NCBI RefSeq assembly: GCF_018623035.1
Contig: NZ_CP076023.1
Location: 2,170,001-2,234,000 of the forward strand
DNA: 64,000 bases
DNA from: Cellulomonas dongxiuzhuiae
Lineage (GTDB): Bacteria > Actinomycetota > Actinomycetes > Actinomycetales > Cellulomonadaceae
Direction of reading: 5' to 3'
In this document: positions 17,979-26,541 of the stretch, in pieces
Layout: the number at the start of each line of letters is the position of its first letter
Numbering within the stretch: position 1 is the first letter of the stretch
Notes under the pieces: generated by a model
Seen by the model: the letters and a program-made list of their open reading frames with translations, nothing else
The model's database searches: none
Told to the model about the DNA's origin: nothing
Position numbers and translations under genes: made by a program

Positions 17979-18806
17979 ATGCCGGACGAATCCCACGACG
18001 ACGCGCTGGCGGACGCCGGGTACCGGGCGGTACCGGACGACCAGGGCGGACGCGCGGCCCGCGGGTGGTGGGACGCCAACGCGCAGGAGTACCTCGACGA
18101 GCACGGCGAGTTCCTCGGACCCGTGGACCTGCTGTGGTGCCCCGAGGGCCTGCGCGAGTCGCAGGCCCGGCTGCTGGGCGACGTGCGCGGCGCGCGTGTG
18201 CTCGAGATCGGCGCAGGCGCCGCGCAGGGCACGCGGTGGCTCCGCAGCGTCGCCGGCGCCGACGCCGTCGCCACCGACGTCTCCGCGGGGATGCTCGCCG
18301 CGGCCGCCCGCCTGGACGCCGACAGCGGCGTCCGCGTCCCGCTCGTCCAGGCCGACGCGCGGGCGCTGCCGTTCGCGGACGCGTCGTTCGACGTCGTGTT
18401 CACCGCCTTCGGCGCCCTGCCGTTCGTCCCCGACGCGCCGCGCGTGCACGCCGAGGTCGCTCGCGTGCTGCGCCCGGGCGGCCGCTGGGTGTTCTCGGTG
18501 ACGCACCCCCTGCGGTGGGCCTTCCCCGACGACCCCGGGACCGGCGGGCTCACCGCGACGCGCTCCTACTTCGACCGGCGCCCCTACGTCGAGTCGGCCG
18601 CCGACGGTCGGGTCCTGTACGCGGAGTACCACCGCACCGTGGGCGACCACGTCGCGGACGTCGTCGGTGCCGGTCTCGTGCTCGACGCCCTGCTCGAGCC
18701 CGAGTGGCCGGCCGGGCACGAGCGCGTGTGGGGTGGCTGGGGGCCGGTGCGCGGCGCCCGGTTGCCCGGGACACTGATCGTGCGTGCGCACCGACCCCCC
18801 GCCTGA
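17979..18806 (+). CDS. Class I SAM-dependent methyltransferase
   Basis: A 275-residue cytoplasmic Rossmann-fold methyltransferase of the Methyltransf_11 type. Motif I VLEIGAGAAQGTRWL, motif II-like VATDVSAGML, the acidic VQADARALPFADASFDVV (motif IV region) and EVARVLRPGGRWVFSVTHP are visible in order. Substrate unknown; proteins with this architecture act on quinones, small molecules or lipids. ATG 17979 gives MPDESHDDALADAGYRAV. It converges on the symporter gene, leaving only 2 nt between stops. Confidence 0.85.
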   Translation: MPDESHDDALADAGYRAVPDDQGGRAARGWWDANAQEYLDEHGEFLGPVDLLWCPEGLRESQARLLGDVRGARVLEIGAGAAQGTRWLRSVAGADAVATDVSAGMLAAAARLDADSGVRVPLVQADARALPFADASFDVVFTAFGALPFVPDAPRVHAEVARVLRPGGRWVFSVTHPLRWAFPDDPGTGGLTATRSYFDRRPYVESAADGRVLYAEYHRTVGDHVADVVGAGLVLDALLEPEWPAGHERVWGGWGPVRGARLPGTLIVRAHRPPA

Positions 18807-18808
18807 CC

Positions 18809-20473
18809 TCAGTGGGCGACGGTGGCCTTCTCGGCCCCGGCCCCGGTGAGCGAGCGCACCTCCATCTCGGCGAACTTCTCCGGGTGCGGCTTCTCCTTCG
18901 ACAGCAGCGTCCCGACGATCCCGAGCAGGAAGCCGAGCGGGATCGAGATGATCCCCGGGTTCTCCAGCGGGAGGATCGCGAAGTCCACCGACGTGTCCCG
19001 GATCATCGACAGGCTGGCACCGGTGACCGGGTCGACCTTGCCGGACACGACCGGGGACAGCGCGATGAGCAGGACGCAGGAGATCAGCCCGCCGTACATG
19101 CTCCACAGCGCGCCGGAGGTGTTGAACCGCTTCCAGAACAGCGAGTAGATGATGGTGGGCAGGTTCGCCGACGCGGCGACCGCGAAGGCCAGCGCCACGA
19201 GGAACGCGACGTTCTGCCCGTTGGCGAAGATGCCGCCCACGATGGCCAGCGCGCCGATGACGACCACGGTGATGCGCGCGACCCGCACCTCGGCGTCGGG
19301 TGCGACCTCGCCGCGCTTGATCACCGACGCGTAGATGTCGTGCGCGAAGGACGCCGCCGCCGTGATGGTCAGCCCCGCCACCACCGCCAGGATCGTCGCG
19401 AACGCGACCGCCGAGATGATCCCGAGCAGGAACACCCCGCCCAGCTCATACGCGAGCAGCGGTGCGGCCGAGTTCGCCTTGCCGGGCGACGACATGATCG
19501 TCTCCGGACCCACCAGGGCACCGGCGCCGTAGCCGAGCACCAGCGTGAACAGGTAGAAGATGCCGATGAGCCAGATCGCCCACACGACGGACCGCCGCGC
19601 CTCCTTGGCCGAGGGCACCGTGTAGAAGCGCATGAGGACGTGCGGAAGGCCAGCCGTCCCGAGCACGAGCGCGAGCGCGAGCGACAGGAAGTTCAGCTGT
19701 GTGAGCGACGACGCGCCGTACTGGGCCCCCGGTCCGATCAGCCGCTCACCGTCCTCGCCGCCCATGTCGATCGCACCCTGCAGCACGGCCGACAGGTCGA
19801 ACCCGAACTTGGCCAGCACCCAGATCGTCATGAGGCCGGCGCCGGCGATGAGCAGGATCGCCTTGATGATCTGGACCCAGGTGGTGCCCTTCATGCCACC
19901 GACGAGGACGTACAGGATCATCAGCGCACCGACCACCGCGATCACGAGCGCCTGCCCGGCCCCGCTGTCGATGCCGAGGAGCAGCGCCACGAGCCCACCC
20001 GCGCCCGCCATCTGCGCCAGCAGGTAGAAGAACACGACGGCGAGCGTCGAGATCGCCGCCGCGAGCCGGACGGGGCGTTGCTTGAGCCGGAACGACAGGA
20101 CGTCGGCCATCGTGAAGCGTCCGGTGTTGCGCAGGAGCTCCGCGACCAGCAGGAGCGCCACGAGCCACGCGACGAGGAACCCGATGGAGTAGAGGAACCC
20201 GTCGTACCCGTAGATCGCGATCGCACCGCAGATGCCGAGGAACGACGCGGCCGACAGGTAGTCGCCGGCGATGGCGGTGCCGTTCTGCGGACCGGTGAAG
20301 GACCGCCCGGCGGCGTAGTAGTCCGCCGCGCTCTTGTTGTTGCGGGACGCGCGGAACACGATGACGAGGGTCACCACCACGAACGCGCCGAAGATGGCGA
20401 TGTTGACGACCGGGTCACCGACCTGCCCGCTGTCGGTGGCTGCGGCGAGCACGGTCGCGTCGTACCGGGTCAT
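18809..20473 (-). CDS. Sodium:solute (acetate/monocarboxylate) symporter, ActP/MctC type
   Basis: A 554-residue membrane protein of the SSS family with about 13 TMs. The features NKSAADYYAAGRSFTGPQNGTAIAGDYLSAASFLGICGAI, MADVLSFRLKQRPVRL and LVGGMKGTTWVQIIKAILL (given here as short stretches of a continuous region) are those of acetate/pyruvate/propionate permeases such as ActP and MctC. It takes up short organic acids with Na+ or H+. Its ATG (20473) overlaps the stop of the DUF485 gene by 4 nt, the standard pairing for this transporter class. The C-terminus ends in a charged cytoplasmic tail. Confidence 0.92.
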   Translation of the reverse strand: MTRYDATVLAAATDSGQVGDPVVNIAIFGAFVVVTLVIVFRASRNNKSAADYYAAGRSFTGPQNGTAIAGDYLSAASFLGICGAIAIYGYDGFLYSIGFLVAWLVALLLVAELLRNTGRFTMADVLSFRLKQRPVRLAAAISTLAVVFFYLLAQMAGAGGLVALLLGIDSGAGQALVIAVVGALMILYVLVGGMKGTTWVQIIKAILLIAGAGLMTIWVLAKFGFDLSAVLQGAIDMGGEDGERLIGPGAQYGASSLTQLNFLSLALALVLGTAGLPHVLMRFYTVPSAKEARRSVVWAIWLIGIFYLFTLVLGYGAGALVGPETIMSSPGKANSAAPLLAYELGGVFLLGIISAVAFATILAVVAGLTITAAASFAHDIYASVIKRGEVAPDAEVRVARITVVVIGALAIVGGIFANGQNVAFLVALAFAVAASANLPTIIYSLFWKRFNTSGALWSMYGGLISCVLLIALSPVVSGKVDPVTGASLSMIRDTSVDFAILPLENPGIISIPLGFLLGIVGTLLSKEKPHPEKFAEMEVRSLTGAGAEKATVAH

Positions 20474-20859
20474 GCGAGACCTCCGTCACCGCGGCGCGCG
20501 CCGCCCTGGAGCGATTCGTCGGCGCCGCCGTCGATCAGCGCACCGGACTCGATGTGCTCACGGAGGTTCTCGGCCACCGCGTCCTGCTTCTGGTTCGCCC
20601 ACCGCGCGTAGGCCATGGTGATGACGAACGTGGAGACGAACTGCCCGAGCCCGAACAGCAGCCCCACGGTGATGTTGCCCGTCACGCGCGTGCTCATGAA
20701 GTCGTGCGCGTAGTTCGCGAGCAGGACGTACAGGAAGTACCACGCGAGGAAGAGCGCCGTCATGGGGAACACGAAGTTGCGGAACCTGCGGCGCAGGTCC
20801 TGGAACTCCGGTGAGCGTTGAACCCGCTGGTAGTCGGTCTCCTGATGACTCTCGGACAC
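20470..20859 (-). CDS. DUF485 membrane protein (acetate symporter partner)
   Basis: A 129-residue protein with two TMs: FVFPMTALFLAWYFLYVLLANYA and a second at VTGNITVGLLFGLGQFVSTFVITMAYARWA, after a short N-terminus carrying SPEFQDLRRRFR, the DUF485 signature. It is nearly always encoded with an ActP-type symporter, as here, but its exact role is unknown. GTG 20859 is preceded by GGAGG with 5-nt spacing, which decides the start over longer frames. Confidence 0.88.
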   Translation of the reverse strand: MSESHQETDYQRVQRSPEFQDLRRRFRNFVFPMTALFLAWYFLYVLLANYAHDFMSTRVTGNITVGLLFGLGQFVSTFVITMAYARWANQKQDAVAENLREHIESGALIDGGADESLQGGARRGDGGLA

Positions 20860-21029
20860 ATGCACCTCCGATGGTCCGGACGGCGCCGTCGCCGTCACAG
20901 GGGGACCACTGTGGCGTACGACACCCCGAAATATCCACACACCGGCGACGAAATCTTCGCTACGTGTCGGCTCCGACGACGGACGTCACACGATCTGGTG
21001 ACATGCGTGCCCCGGAGGGCGGCCGGAGC

Positions 21030-23756
21030 TCAGTGGCCTGCGGCGTGCCAGCTCGCTCCCGCGCCCACCGAGACGTCGAGCGGGACGTCCAGCGCACCGC
21101 CCGGGACGCCGTCGCCGGCGCGGGCCATCTGCTCGCGGACGAGCGACTCGACCTCCTCGTGCTCACCCTCGGCCACCTCGAGCACAAGCTCGTCGTGGAC
21201 CTGCAGGAGCATCCGCGAGCGCAGCCCGCGACGTGCGAGCTCCCGGTCGACGCCGAGCATCGCGACCTTGATCAGGTCCGCCGCGCTGCCCTGGATCGGC
21301 GCGTTGAGCGCCATCCGCTCCGCGGTCTCGCGCCGCTGCCGGTTGTCGCTCGTGAGGTCCGGCAGGTAGCGACGACGTCCGAGGATCGTGGCGGTGTACC
21401 CCGTGGCACGGGCCGCGTCCACGACGGTGGTCAGGTACTCGCGCACGCCGCCGAACCGCTCGAAGTAGTCGGCCATGAGCGCGGAGGCCTCCGAGACCTC
21501 GATCGAGAGCTGCTGCGACAGGCCGTACGACGACAGCCCGTACGCCAGCCCGTAGCTCATCGCCTTGATCTTCGATCGCATCGCGGGGGTGACCTGGTCG
21601 GTCGGCACGCCGAAGACACGGGAGCCCACGTAGCTGTGCAGGTCCTCCCCCGACCGGAACGCCTCGATGAGCCCCTCGTCCCCCGACAGGTGGGCCATGA
21701 TCCGCATCTCGATCTGCGAGTAGTCCGCGGTGAGCAGCGTGGCGTACCCGGGACCGACGACGAACGCGCGACGGATCTGACGCCCGGCCTCCGTGCGGAT
21801 GGGGATGTTCTGCAGGTTGGGGTCCGCGGACGACAGCCGCCCGGTCGCGGCGATCGTCTGCTGGAACGTCGTGTGGATGCGGCCGTCGTCGGCGACCGAG
21901 CGCAGGAGACCCTCGACGGTCTGCCGCAGGCGGATCGCGTCGCGGTGGGCGAGCAGGTGCTCGAGGAACGGGTGCCCGGTCCGCGCGAACAGGTCCGTCA
22001 GCGCGGCGGCGTCGGTCGTGTAGCCCGTCTTGATCCGCTTCGTCTTCGGCATGCCGAGCTGGTCGAACAGGACCTCCTGCAGCTGCTTGGGCGAACCGAG
22101 GTTCACCTCGCGCCCGATCACCGCGTACGCGTCGGCAGCAGCGCCCTGGACCTGGCCGTCGAAGTCGCGCTCCAGCGACGTGAGGTACTCGTGGTCGATC
22201 GCGATGCCGGTGCGCTCCATGCGCGCCAGGACGTCCTCGAGCGGCAGCTCGAGGTCCGTGAGGAGCGTCGTCGCACCGCGGTCCGCGACCTCGGCGCCGA
22301 GCACGTCCACCAGGTCCCGCACGGCAGCGGCGCGCACGGCCGCGCGTCGCCCCTCGTCGGCACCGTCGACCTCGAGGTCGAGTGCACCCTGTCCCTGCGA
22401 CGAGCCGTCGTCGCTGCCCAGCTCCCTGTGCAGGTAGCCGATCGCGAGGTCGGGCAGGTCGTACGCGCGGCGGTCCGGCTGGCACAGGTACGCCGCGAGC
22501 TCGGTGTCGAAGCGCACGCCGCGCAGCTCCAGGCCGCGCCCGGCCAGCGCGTGCCACGCCTCCTTCGCCGCGTGCAGCGACTTGCCCCGCGCGGGATCGG
22601 CGAGCCAGGCCGCGAGCGCGGCGTCGTCGACGGGGTCGATCGCCGTCAGGTCGTAGGCGACGGCCTGGCCTGCGCCGTCGGCGATCGCGACGCCCCAGGC
22701 GTCGCCCCGTGCCGGCGCCCCCGAGCCGCGCACGTCGAGACCGAGGACCTCGTCCGCGCGGGCGTCGAGCCAGGCACCCAGCGCCCCGACGCCGGTCTCC
22801 ACCAGGTCGAGCGAGGCCGCGGTCGCGACACGCTCGTCACGGGTCTCGTCGGGCAGCATCGCGAAGAGCCGGTCCCGCAGCGTGCGGAACTCCAGTCCGT
22901 CCAGCATCTCGTGGAGTGCGGCCCGGTCCCACGGCCGCACCGCGAGGTCCTCGGGGCCGACGGGCAGCTCCAGGTCGGCGAGCAGGTGGTTGAGCTCACG
23001 GTTGAGCGCGACCTGCGCCAGGTTCGCGCGCAGGGACTCGCCCGCCTTGCCGGTGATCCGCTCGGCGTTCTCGAGCACGCCCGTCAGCCCGCCGTACTGC
23101 AGGATCCACTTGGCGGCCGTCTTCGGGCCGACGCCGGGTACCCCGGGCAGGTTGTCGCTCGTCTCGCCGACGAGCGCCGCGAGGTCGGGGTAGCGCTCGG
23201 GCGGCAGGCCGTACTTGGCCTCGACGGCCTCCGGCGTCATGCGCGACATCTCCGAGACCCCGCGCACCGGGTACAGGACCGTGACGGTGGGCCCGACGAG
23301 CTGGAACGTGTCGCGGTCGCCGGAGCAGATGAGCACCTCCATGCCCTGGTCCCGGGCCTGCGCCGTCAGCGTCGCGAGGATGTCGTCGGCCTCGAACCCC
23401 GGCTTGTCGAGCACCTGGACGTGCATCGTGGCGAGCAGGTCCTTCACGATGTCGACCTGCCCGCGGAACGGCTCGGGCGTGGCGGCCCGGTTGCCCTTGT
23501 ACGACTCGAGCCGCTCGGTGCGGAACGTGGTGCGCCCGGCGTCGAACGCGACCGCGACGTGGGTCGGCTCCTCGTCGCGCAGCAGGTTCGCCAGCATCGA
23601 GGTGAACCCGAACACGGCGTTGGTGGGCTGTCCCGTCGACGTCGCGAAGTTCTCGACCGGCAGCGCGTAGAACGCGCGGTAGGCCATCGAGTGGCCGTCG
23701 ATGAGGAGCAGGCGCGGGGGCGTCGAGGTGCTGGTCGCTGGCTGGTCGGCACTCAC
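21030..23756 (-). CDS. polA: DNA polymerase I
   Basis: A 908-residue family A polymerase that fills gaps and removes RNA primers. N-terminal 5' nuclease domain: LLLIDGHSMAYRAFYALP, VLICSGDRDTFQLV and GVPGVGPKTAAKWI. Middle 3'-5' exonuclease-like domain: the first exonuclease motif, normally DxE, reads LGLDVRG, so the proofreading metal ligand Glu is absent and the domain is probably inactive, as in mycobacteria. C-terminal polymerase: motif A DYSQIEMRIMAHLSGD, motif B region RSKIKAMSYGLAYG, motif C QVHDELVLEV. GTG 23756 was taken because upstream residues overlap the divergent thioesterase and match no family; there is little room for a leader, so the mRNA may be nearly leaderless. Confidence 0.95.
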   Translation of the reverse strand: MSADQPATSTSTPPRLLLIDGHSMAYRAFYALPVENFATSTGQPTNAVFGFTSMLANLLRDEEPTHVAVAFDAGRTTFRTERLESYKGNRAATPEPFRGQVDIVKDLLATMHVQVLDKPGFEADDILATLTAQARDQGMEVLICSGDRDTFQLVGPTVTVLYPVRGVSEMSRMTPEAVEAKYGLPPERYPDLAALVGETSDNLPGVPGVGPKTAAKWILQYGGLTGVLENAERITGKAGESLRANLAQVALNRELNHLLADLELPVGPEDLAVRPWDRAALHEMLDGLEFRTLRDRLFAMLPDETRDERVATAASLDLVETGVGALGAWLDARADEVLGLDVRGSGAPARGDAWGVAIADGAGQAVAYDLTAIDPVDDAALAAWLADPARGKSLHAAKEAWHALAGRGLELRGVRFDTELAAYLCQPDRRAYDLPDLAIGYLHRELGSDDGSSQGQGALDLEVDGADEGRRAAVRAAAVRDLVDVLGAEVADRGATTLLTDLELPLEDVLARMERTGIAIDHEYLTSLERDFDGQVQGAAADAYAVIGREVNLGSPKQLQEVLFDQLGMPKTKRIKTGYTTDAAALTDLFARTGHPFLEHLLAHRDAIRLRQTVEGLLRSVADDGRIHTTFQQTIAATGRLSSADPNLQNIPIRTEAGRQIRRAFVVGPGYATLLTADYSQIEMRIMAHLSGDEGLIEAFRSGEDLHSYVGSRVFGVPTDQVTPAMRSKIKAMSYGLAYGLSSYGLSQQLSIEVSEASALMADYFERFGGVREYLTTVVDAARATGYTATILGRRRYLPDLTSDNRQRRETAERMALNAPIQGSAADLIKVAMLGVDRELARRGLRSRMLLQVHDELVLEVAEGEHEEVESLVREQMARAGDGVPGGALDVPLDVSVGAGASWHAAGH

Positions 23757-23775
23757 GGGTGCCAACCTATCTGCC

Positions 23776-24180
23776 ATGTCCGACATCCCCTTCGCCGTCC
23801 CGCCGACCGACGACACGCTCCTGCACCGCATGGGCATCGAGCTCACCCACGTCGACGCCGACGGCGCGACGGGCACGATGCCGGTGGCCGGCAACACCCA
23901 GCCGTACGGCCTGCTGCACGGTGGTGCGTCGGCCGTGCTGGCCGAGACCCTGGGGTCCCTGGCGGCCGTCGCCCACGCGGGACCGGGGCGTGCGGCCGTC
24001 GGCATCGAGCTCAACGCGACGCACCACCGGTCGGCCCGCACCGGCGTCGTCACCGGGACGGCGCGCGCCCTGCACCTCGGGCGTTCGCTGGCGACCTACG
24101 AGGTGGTCGTCGAGGACGACGAGGGGCGACGGTTGTGCACCGCCCGCCTGACCTGCATGCTCATCGACGCGGTCGCCTGA
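23776..24180 (+). CDS. Hotdog-fold thioesterase (PaaI type)
   Basis: A 134-residue single hotdog domain. The family signature is GLLHGGASAVLAETLGSLAA, with HGG and the active Glu in ETLG; a second stretch, VGIELNATHHRSARTG, completes the acyl-CoA pocket. Proteins of this group hydrolyse aromatic or acyl-CoA thioesters, including 1,4-dihydroxy-2-naphthoyl-CoA in menaquinone synthesis; the substrate here is undetermined. ATG 23776 gives MSDIPFAVPPTDDTLL. Only 19 bp separate it from the divergent polA start. Its last 85 bp overlap the tail of the convergent GNAT gene. Confidence 0.9.
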   Translation: MSDIPFAVPPTDDTLLHRMGIELTHVDADGATGTMPVAGNTQPYGLLHGGASAVLAETLGSLAAVAHAGPGRAAVGIELNATHHRSARTGVVTGTARALHLGRSLATYEVVVEDDEGRRLCTARLTCMLIDAVA

Positions 24181-24776
24181 CGCGCGAGCATCTCCTCGTC
24201 CAGCGCGCGGGCGCGTGCCCGACGGCGACGCTCGATGAGGTCCTCGAGCCCGCGCGTGCCGCCGCGTCGCGCGGGTGCGGGCACGTCGAGCGCGAGCCGG
24301 CGCAGCAGCGCGCCGGTGCTCACGACGCGGTGCGCGGCCGCGGGTGCGAAGCCCAGGCGTGCGAGGAACCGCTGCATGCCGCGCGACCCCGGCAGCGGGG
24401 CGGCGTACACGTCGGTGACGCCGGTCGTCTCCGCGAGCTCGGCGACGGCCTGCAGCATCGCGTGACCCAGACCGCGCCGTCGCTGCTGGGGCCGCACGTA
24501 GACCGCGTCGAGGCTGAGGACCACGGTGTCCGACATCAGGCCGGGCCCGAGGAGCCGACCCAGCACGAGCCCCGCGGGCTCACCGTCGCACGTGGCGACG
24601 AGCGTCAGCCCGTCGGGTGCCGCGGCGAGCACGGACAGGTGCTCGCGCAGCCGGTCACGGTCGTCGGAGCACAGCTGGCGCCCCACGCCCGACTCGGCAC
24701 GCGCCTGCAGGCAGAGGTCGACGAGATCCTCGAGATCGACCGACGACACGGGTCGGACGTGGACACCTGGCCGCAC
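24096..24776 (-). CDS. GNAT family N-acetyltransferase
   Basis: A 226-residue protein with one GNAT fold. The acetyl-CoA loop reads VYVRPQQRRRGLGHAMLQAV (QxxGxG-like), preceded by the beta-strand GLTLVATCDGEPAGLVLG and followed by GVTDVYAAPLPGSRGMQRFLARLGF. Acceptor unknown. GTG 24776 is supported by GGGAGG six nt upstream. The C-terminal ~45 residues are Arg-rich and lie opposite the end of the thioesterase gene, so the true stop being used in vivo with an 85-bp convergent overlap is somewhat unusual. Confidence 0.75.
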   Translation of the reverse strand: MRPGVHVRPVSSVDLEDLVDLCLQARAESGVGRQLCSDDRDRLREHLSVLAAAPDGLTLVATCDGEPAGLVLGRLLGPGLMSDTVVLSLDAVYVRPQQRRRGLGHAMLQAVAELAETTGVTDVYAAPLPGSRGMQRFLARLGFAPAAAHRVVSTGALLRRLALDVPAPARRGGTRGLEDLIERRRRARARALDEEMLARQATASMSMQVRRAVHNRRPSSSSTTTS

Positions 24777-24981
24777 TGCGGGCCTCCCGGGGACGAGGGT
24801 GGGACGTCGGCAGCACGGTCCCCCGGTCCGTGCGTCCTGCGTCGATGATGACGCAGACCCGGGCGTCTGCCTAGTGCGCACGCCGCCCCGGGCCGGTGAA
24901 CCCGGACGAACCATCCCCACCGGTGCGCGCAGCAGGACGCAGTTCGCTACCGATCAGTAAGGAACCCTCGCGCAGACGTAA

Positions 24982-25009
24982 TGAACAGGACACAATCCCT
25001 CCCTATCGT
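24982..25009 (+). promoter_or_regulatory. Candidate promoter of the liv operon, in the 313-bp gap 24777-25089
   Basis: TGAACA (24982-24987) and TATCGT (25004-25009) with a 16-nt spacer resemble a housekeeping promoter (4 of 6 matches in each box). A start near 25016 would give a leader of about 75 nt before the GTG at 25090. The rest of this gap shows no gene. Confidence 0.4.
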
Positions 25010-25089
25010 CTGCTGACCGTGGGCGAGTGCCCATCACCCGTGCGGCGACCTCGTGTGCCCGTGCCCGACCATCAGGACGGAGGTCTGAC

Positions 25090-26523
25090 GTGCGACCAGT
25101 CGCGTGCCGGGACCGTTCCGTCGCCGTGCGACGAGGAGGAGCCGGCCTGCTGCTGGTCCTCCTCACCGCCCTGTCGACGCTCCTCGTCGGCGGGTCCGCG
25201 CGCGCGGCGACCACCCCCTGCAGCCCGGACGACGCCACCGCGTGCCTCAACGTGACGGTCACCGTCCCCGGCACCGGACCTGCTGCGGGCGTCGCCCTGA
25301 ACGTCGAGGGCGCGGACGGAGCGGTCGACGTCGTGACCGACGCCGCCGGCAAGATCTCGGTGCCGCTGACCACGGCGGGCGACTACACCGTCACGGTGGA
25401 CGAGACCACGCTCCCTGCGGGCACGGTCCTCAAGGACCCGGCCGCCAACCCCGTCGTCGTCGCCGTCGTGCTGGGCCGCTCCGCGGGGCGGATCGTGCAG
25501 GCCGTCCCCCCGGACCAGGCCGGCGCCGCTGCCGAGGAGACCGAGGAGGCGAGCCCGACCACGGGAGCCGACGCGGGCAGCGGTGCCGACACCGAGGCGG
25601 GAGCCGAGGCCGAGGCGAGCGCCGAGGCCTCGGCCGGCCCCGGCACCAACAGGTACGCCCAGCTCGTGCTCGCGGGCACGGTGTTCGGCGTGCTGCTCGC
25701 GCTCGCGGCGCTGGGCGCGAACCTCATCTACGGCACGACCGGCCTGTCGAACTTCGCGCACGGCGAGCTCGTCACGCTCGGCGGGATGACCGCGTTCATG
25801 GCGGTGCAGTGGTGGGACCTGCCGCTGTGGCTGGCGATCGTCGTCTCGACCGCCGCCGGCGGACTGATGGGGTGGCTGCTGAACCGGGTGGTCTTCGGGC
25901 CGCTGCGACGGCGCGGCGTGGGCATCACGCAGCAGATGATCGTGACGATCGGCCTCTCGCTCGCGATGCTGTCGGGCTTCCTGTTCGTCTTCGGCGCCCG
26001 GCCCGCGCCCATCGTGTCGGGCATCTCCCAGCGCATGCAGATCGGACCCGTCCAGATCTCCGGGCAGTCGCTCGTGTCGGTCGGCATCGCGCTCGTCGTC
26101 CTGGCGGTGGTCGCGTTCGTGCTCGCCCGGACCCGGCTCGGCCGCGCCACGCGCGCCGTGTCCGACAACCCGGCGCTCGCCGCCGCGACGGGCATCAAGG
26201 TCGAGTCCGTCATCAGCCGCGTGTGGATCGTGTCCGCCGCGCTCGCCTCGCTCGGCGGCGTGCTGCTGGCGCTGTACCTCAACACGACGCGGTTCAACTT
26301 CGGGTCCACCCTGCTGCTGCTGATGTTCGCGGCGATCACCCTCGGAGGGCTGGGGTCACCGCTCGGCGCCGTGCTCGGCGCGCTCGTCATCGGCCTCGTC
26401 GTCGAGCTCTCGACGCTCGTCCTGCCGAGCGACATGCGCTACGCGAGCGCGCTCGTGATCCTCATCCTCGTCCTGCTGCTCCGGCCGCAGGGCATCCTCG
26501 GGCGCGCCGAGCGCATCGGTTAG
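25090..26523 (+). CDS. Branched-chain amino acid ABC permease (LivH type) with secreted N-terminal domain
   Basis: A 477-residue protein; ordinary LivH has ~300. Residues ~14-38 form a signal-like hydrophobic stretch ending in GGSARA. Residues ~42-135 make a beta-rich module (CLNVTVTVPGTG, VALNVEGADG, GKISVPLTTAGDYTVTVDE) like a transthyretin/Cna-B-type repeat, then an Ala/Glu/Gly linker (~145-185). The rest is a standard LivH: NLIYGTTGLSNFAHGELVTL, VVFGPLRRRGVG, the EAA-like region DNPALAAATGI, and ITLGGLGSPLGAVLGALVIG. GTG 25090 follows GGAGG with 6-nt spacing. It heads the livH-M-G-F operon. The extra domain should lie outside the membrane and might receive the binding protein; that is inference. 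Confidence 0.9.
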   Translation: MRPVACRDRSVAVRRGGAGLLLVLLTALSTLLVGGSARAATTPCSPDDATACLNVTVTVPGTGPAAGVALNVEGADGAVDVVTDAAGKISVPLTTAGDYTVTVDETTLPAGTVLKDPAANPVVVAVVLGRSAGRIVQAVPPDQAGAAAEETEEASPTTGADAGSGADTEAGAEAEASAEASAGPGTNRYAQLVLAGTVFGVLLALAALGANLIYGTTGLSNFAHGELVTLGGMTAFMAVQWWDLPLWLAIVVSTAAGGLMGWLLNRVVFGPLRRRGVGITQQMIVTIGLSLAMLSGFLFVFGARPAPIVSGISQRMQIGPVQISGQSLVSVGIALVVLAVVAFVLARTRLGRATRAVSDNPALAAATGIKVESVISRVWIVSAALASLGGVLLALYLNTTRFNFGSTLLLLMFAAITLGGLGSPLGAVLGALVIGLVVELSTLVLPSDMRYASALVILILVLLLRPQGILGRAERIG

Positions 26524-26541
26524 CGGGAGGTCGTCGCCGAC

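Noticed and set aside
20811..24848. Plus-strand open frame of 1,345 codons opposite polA
   Set aside because: Antisense shadow of polA caused by high GC; the translation is low-complexity and the opposite strand has all PolA motifs.
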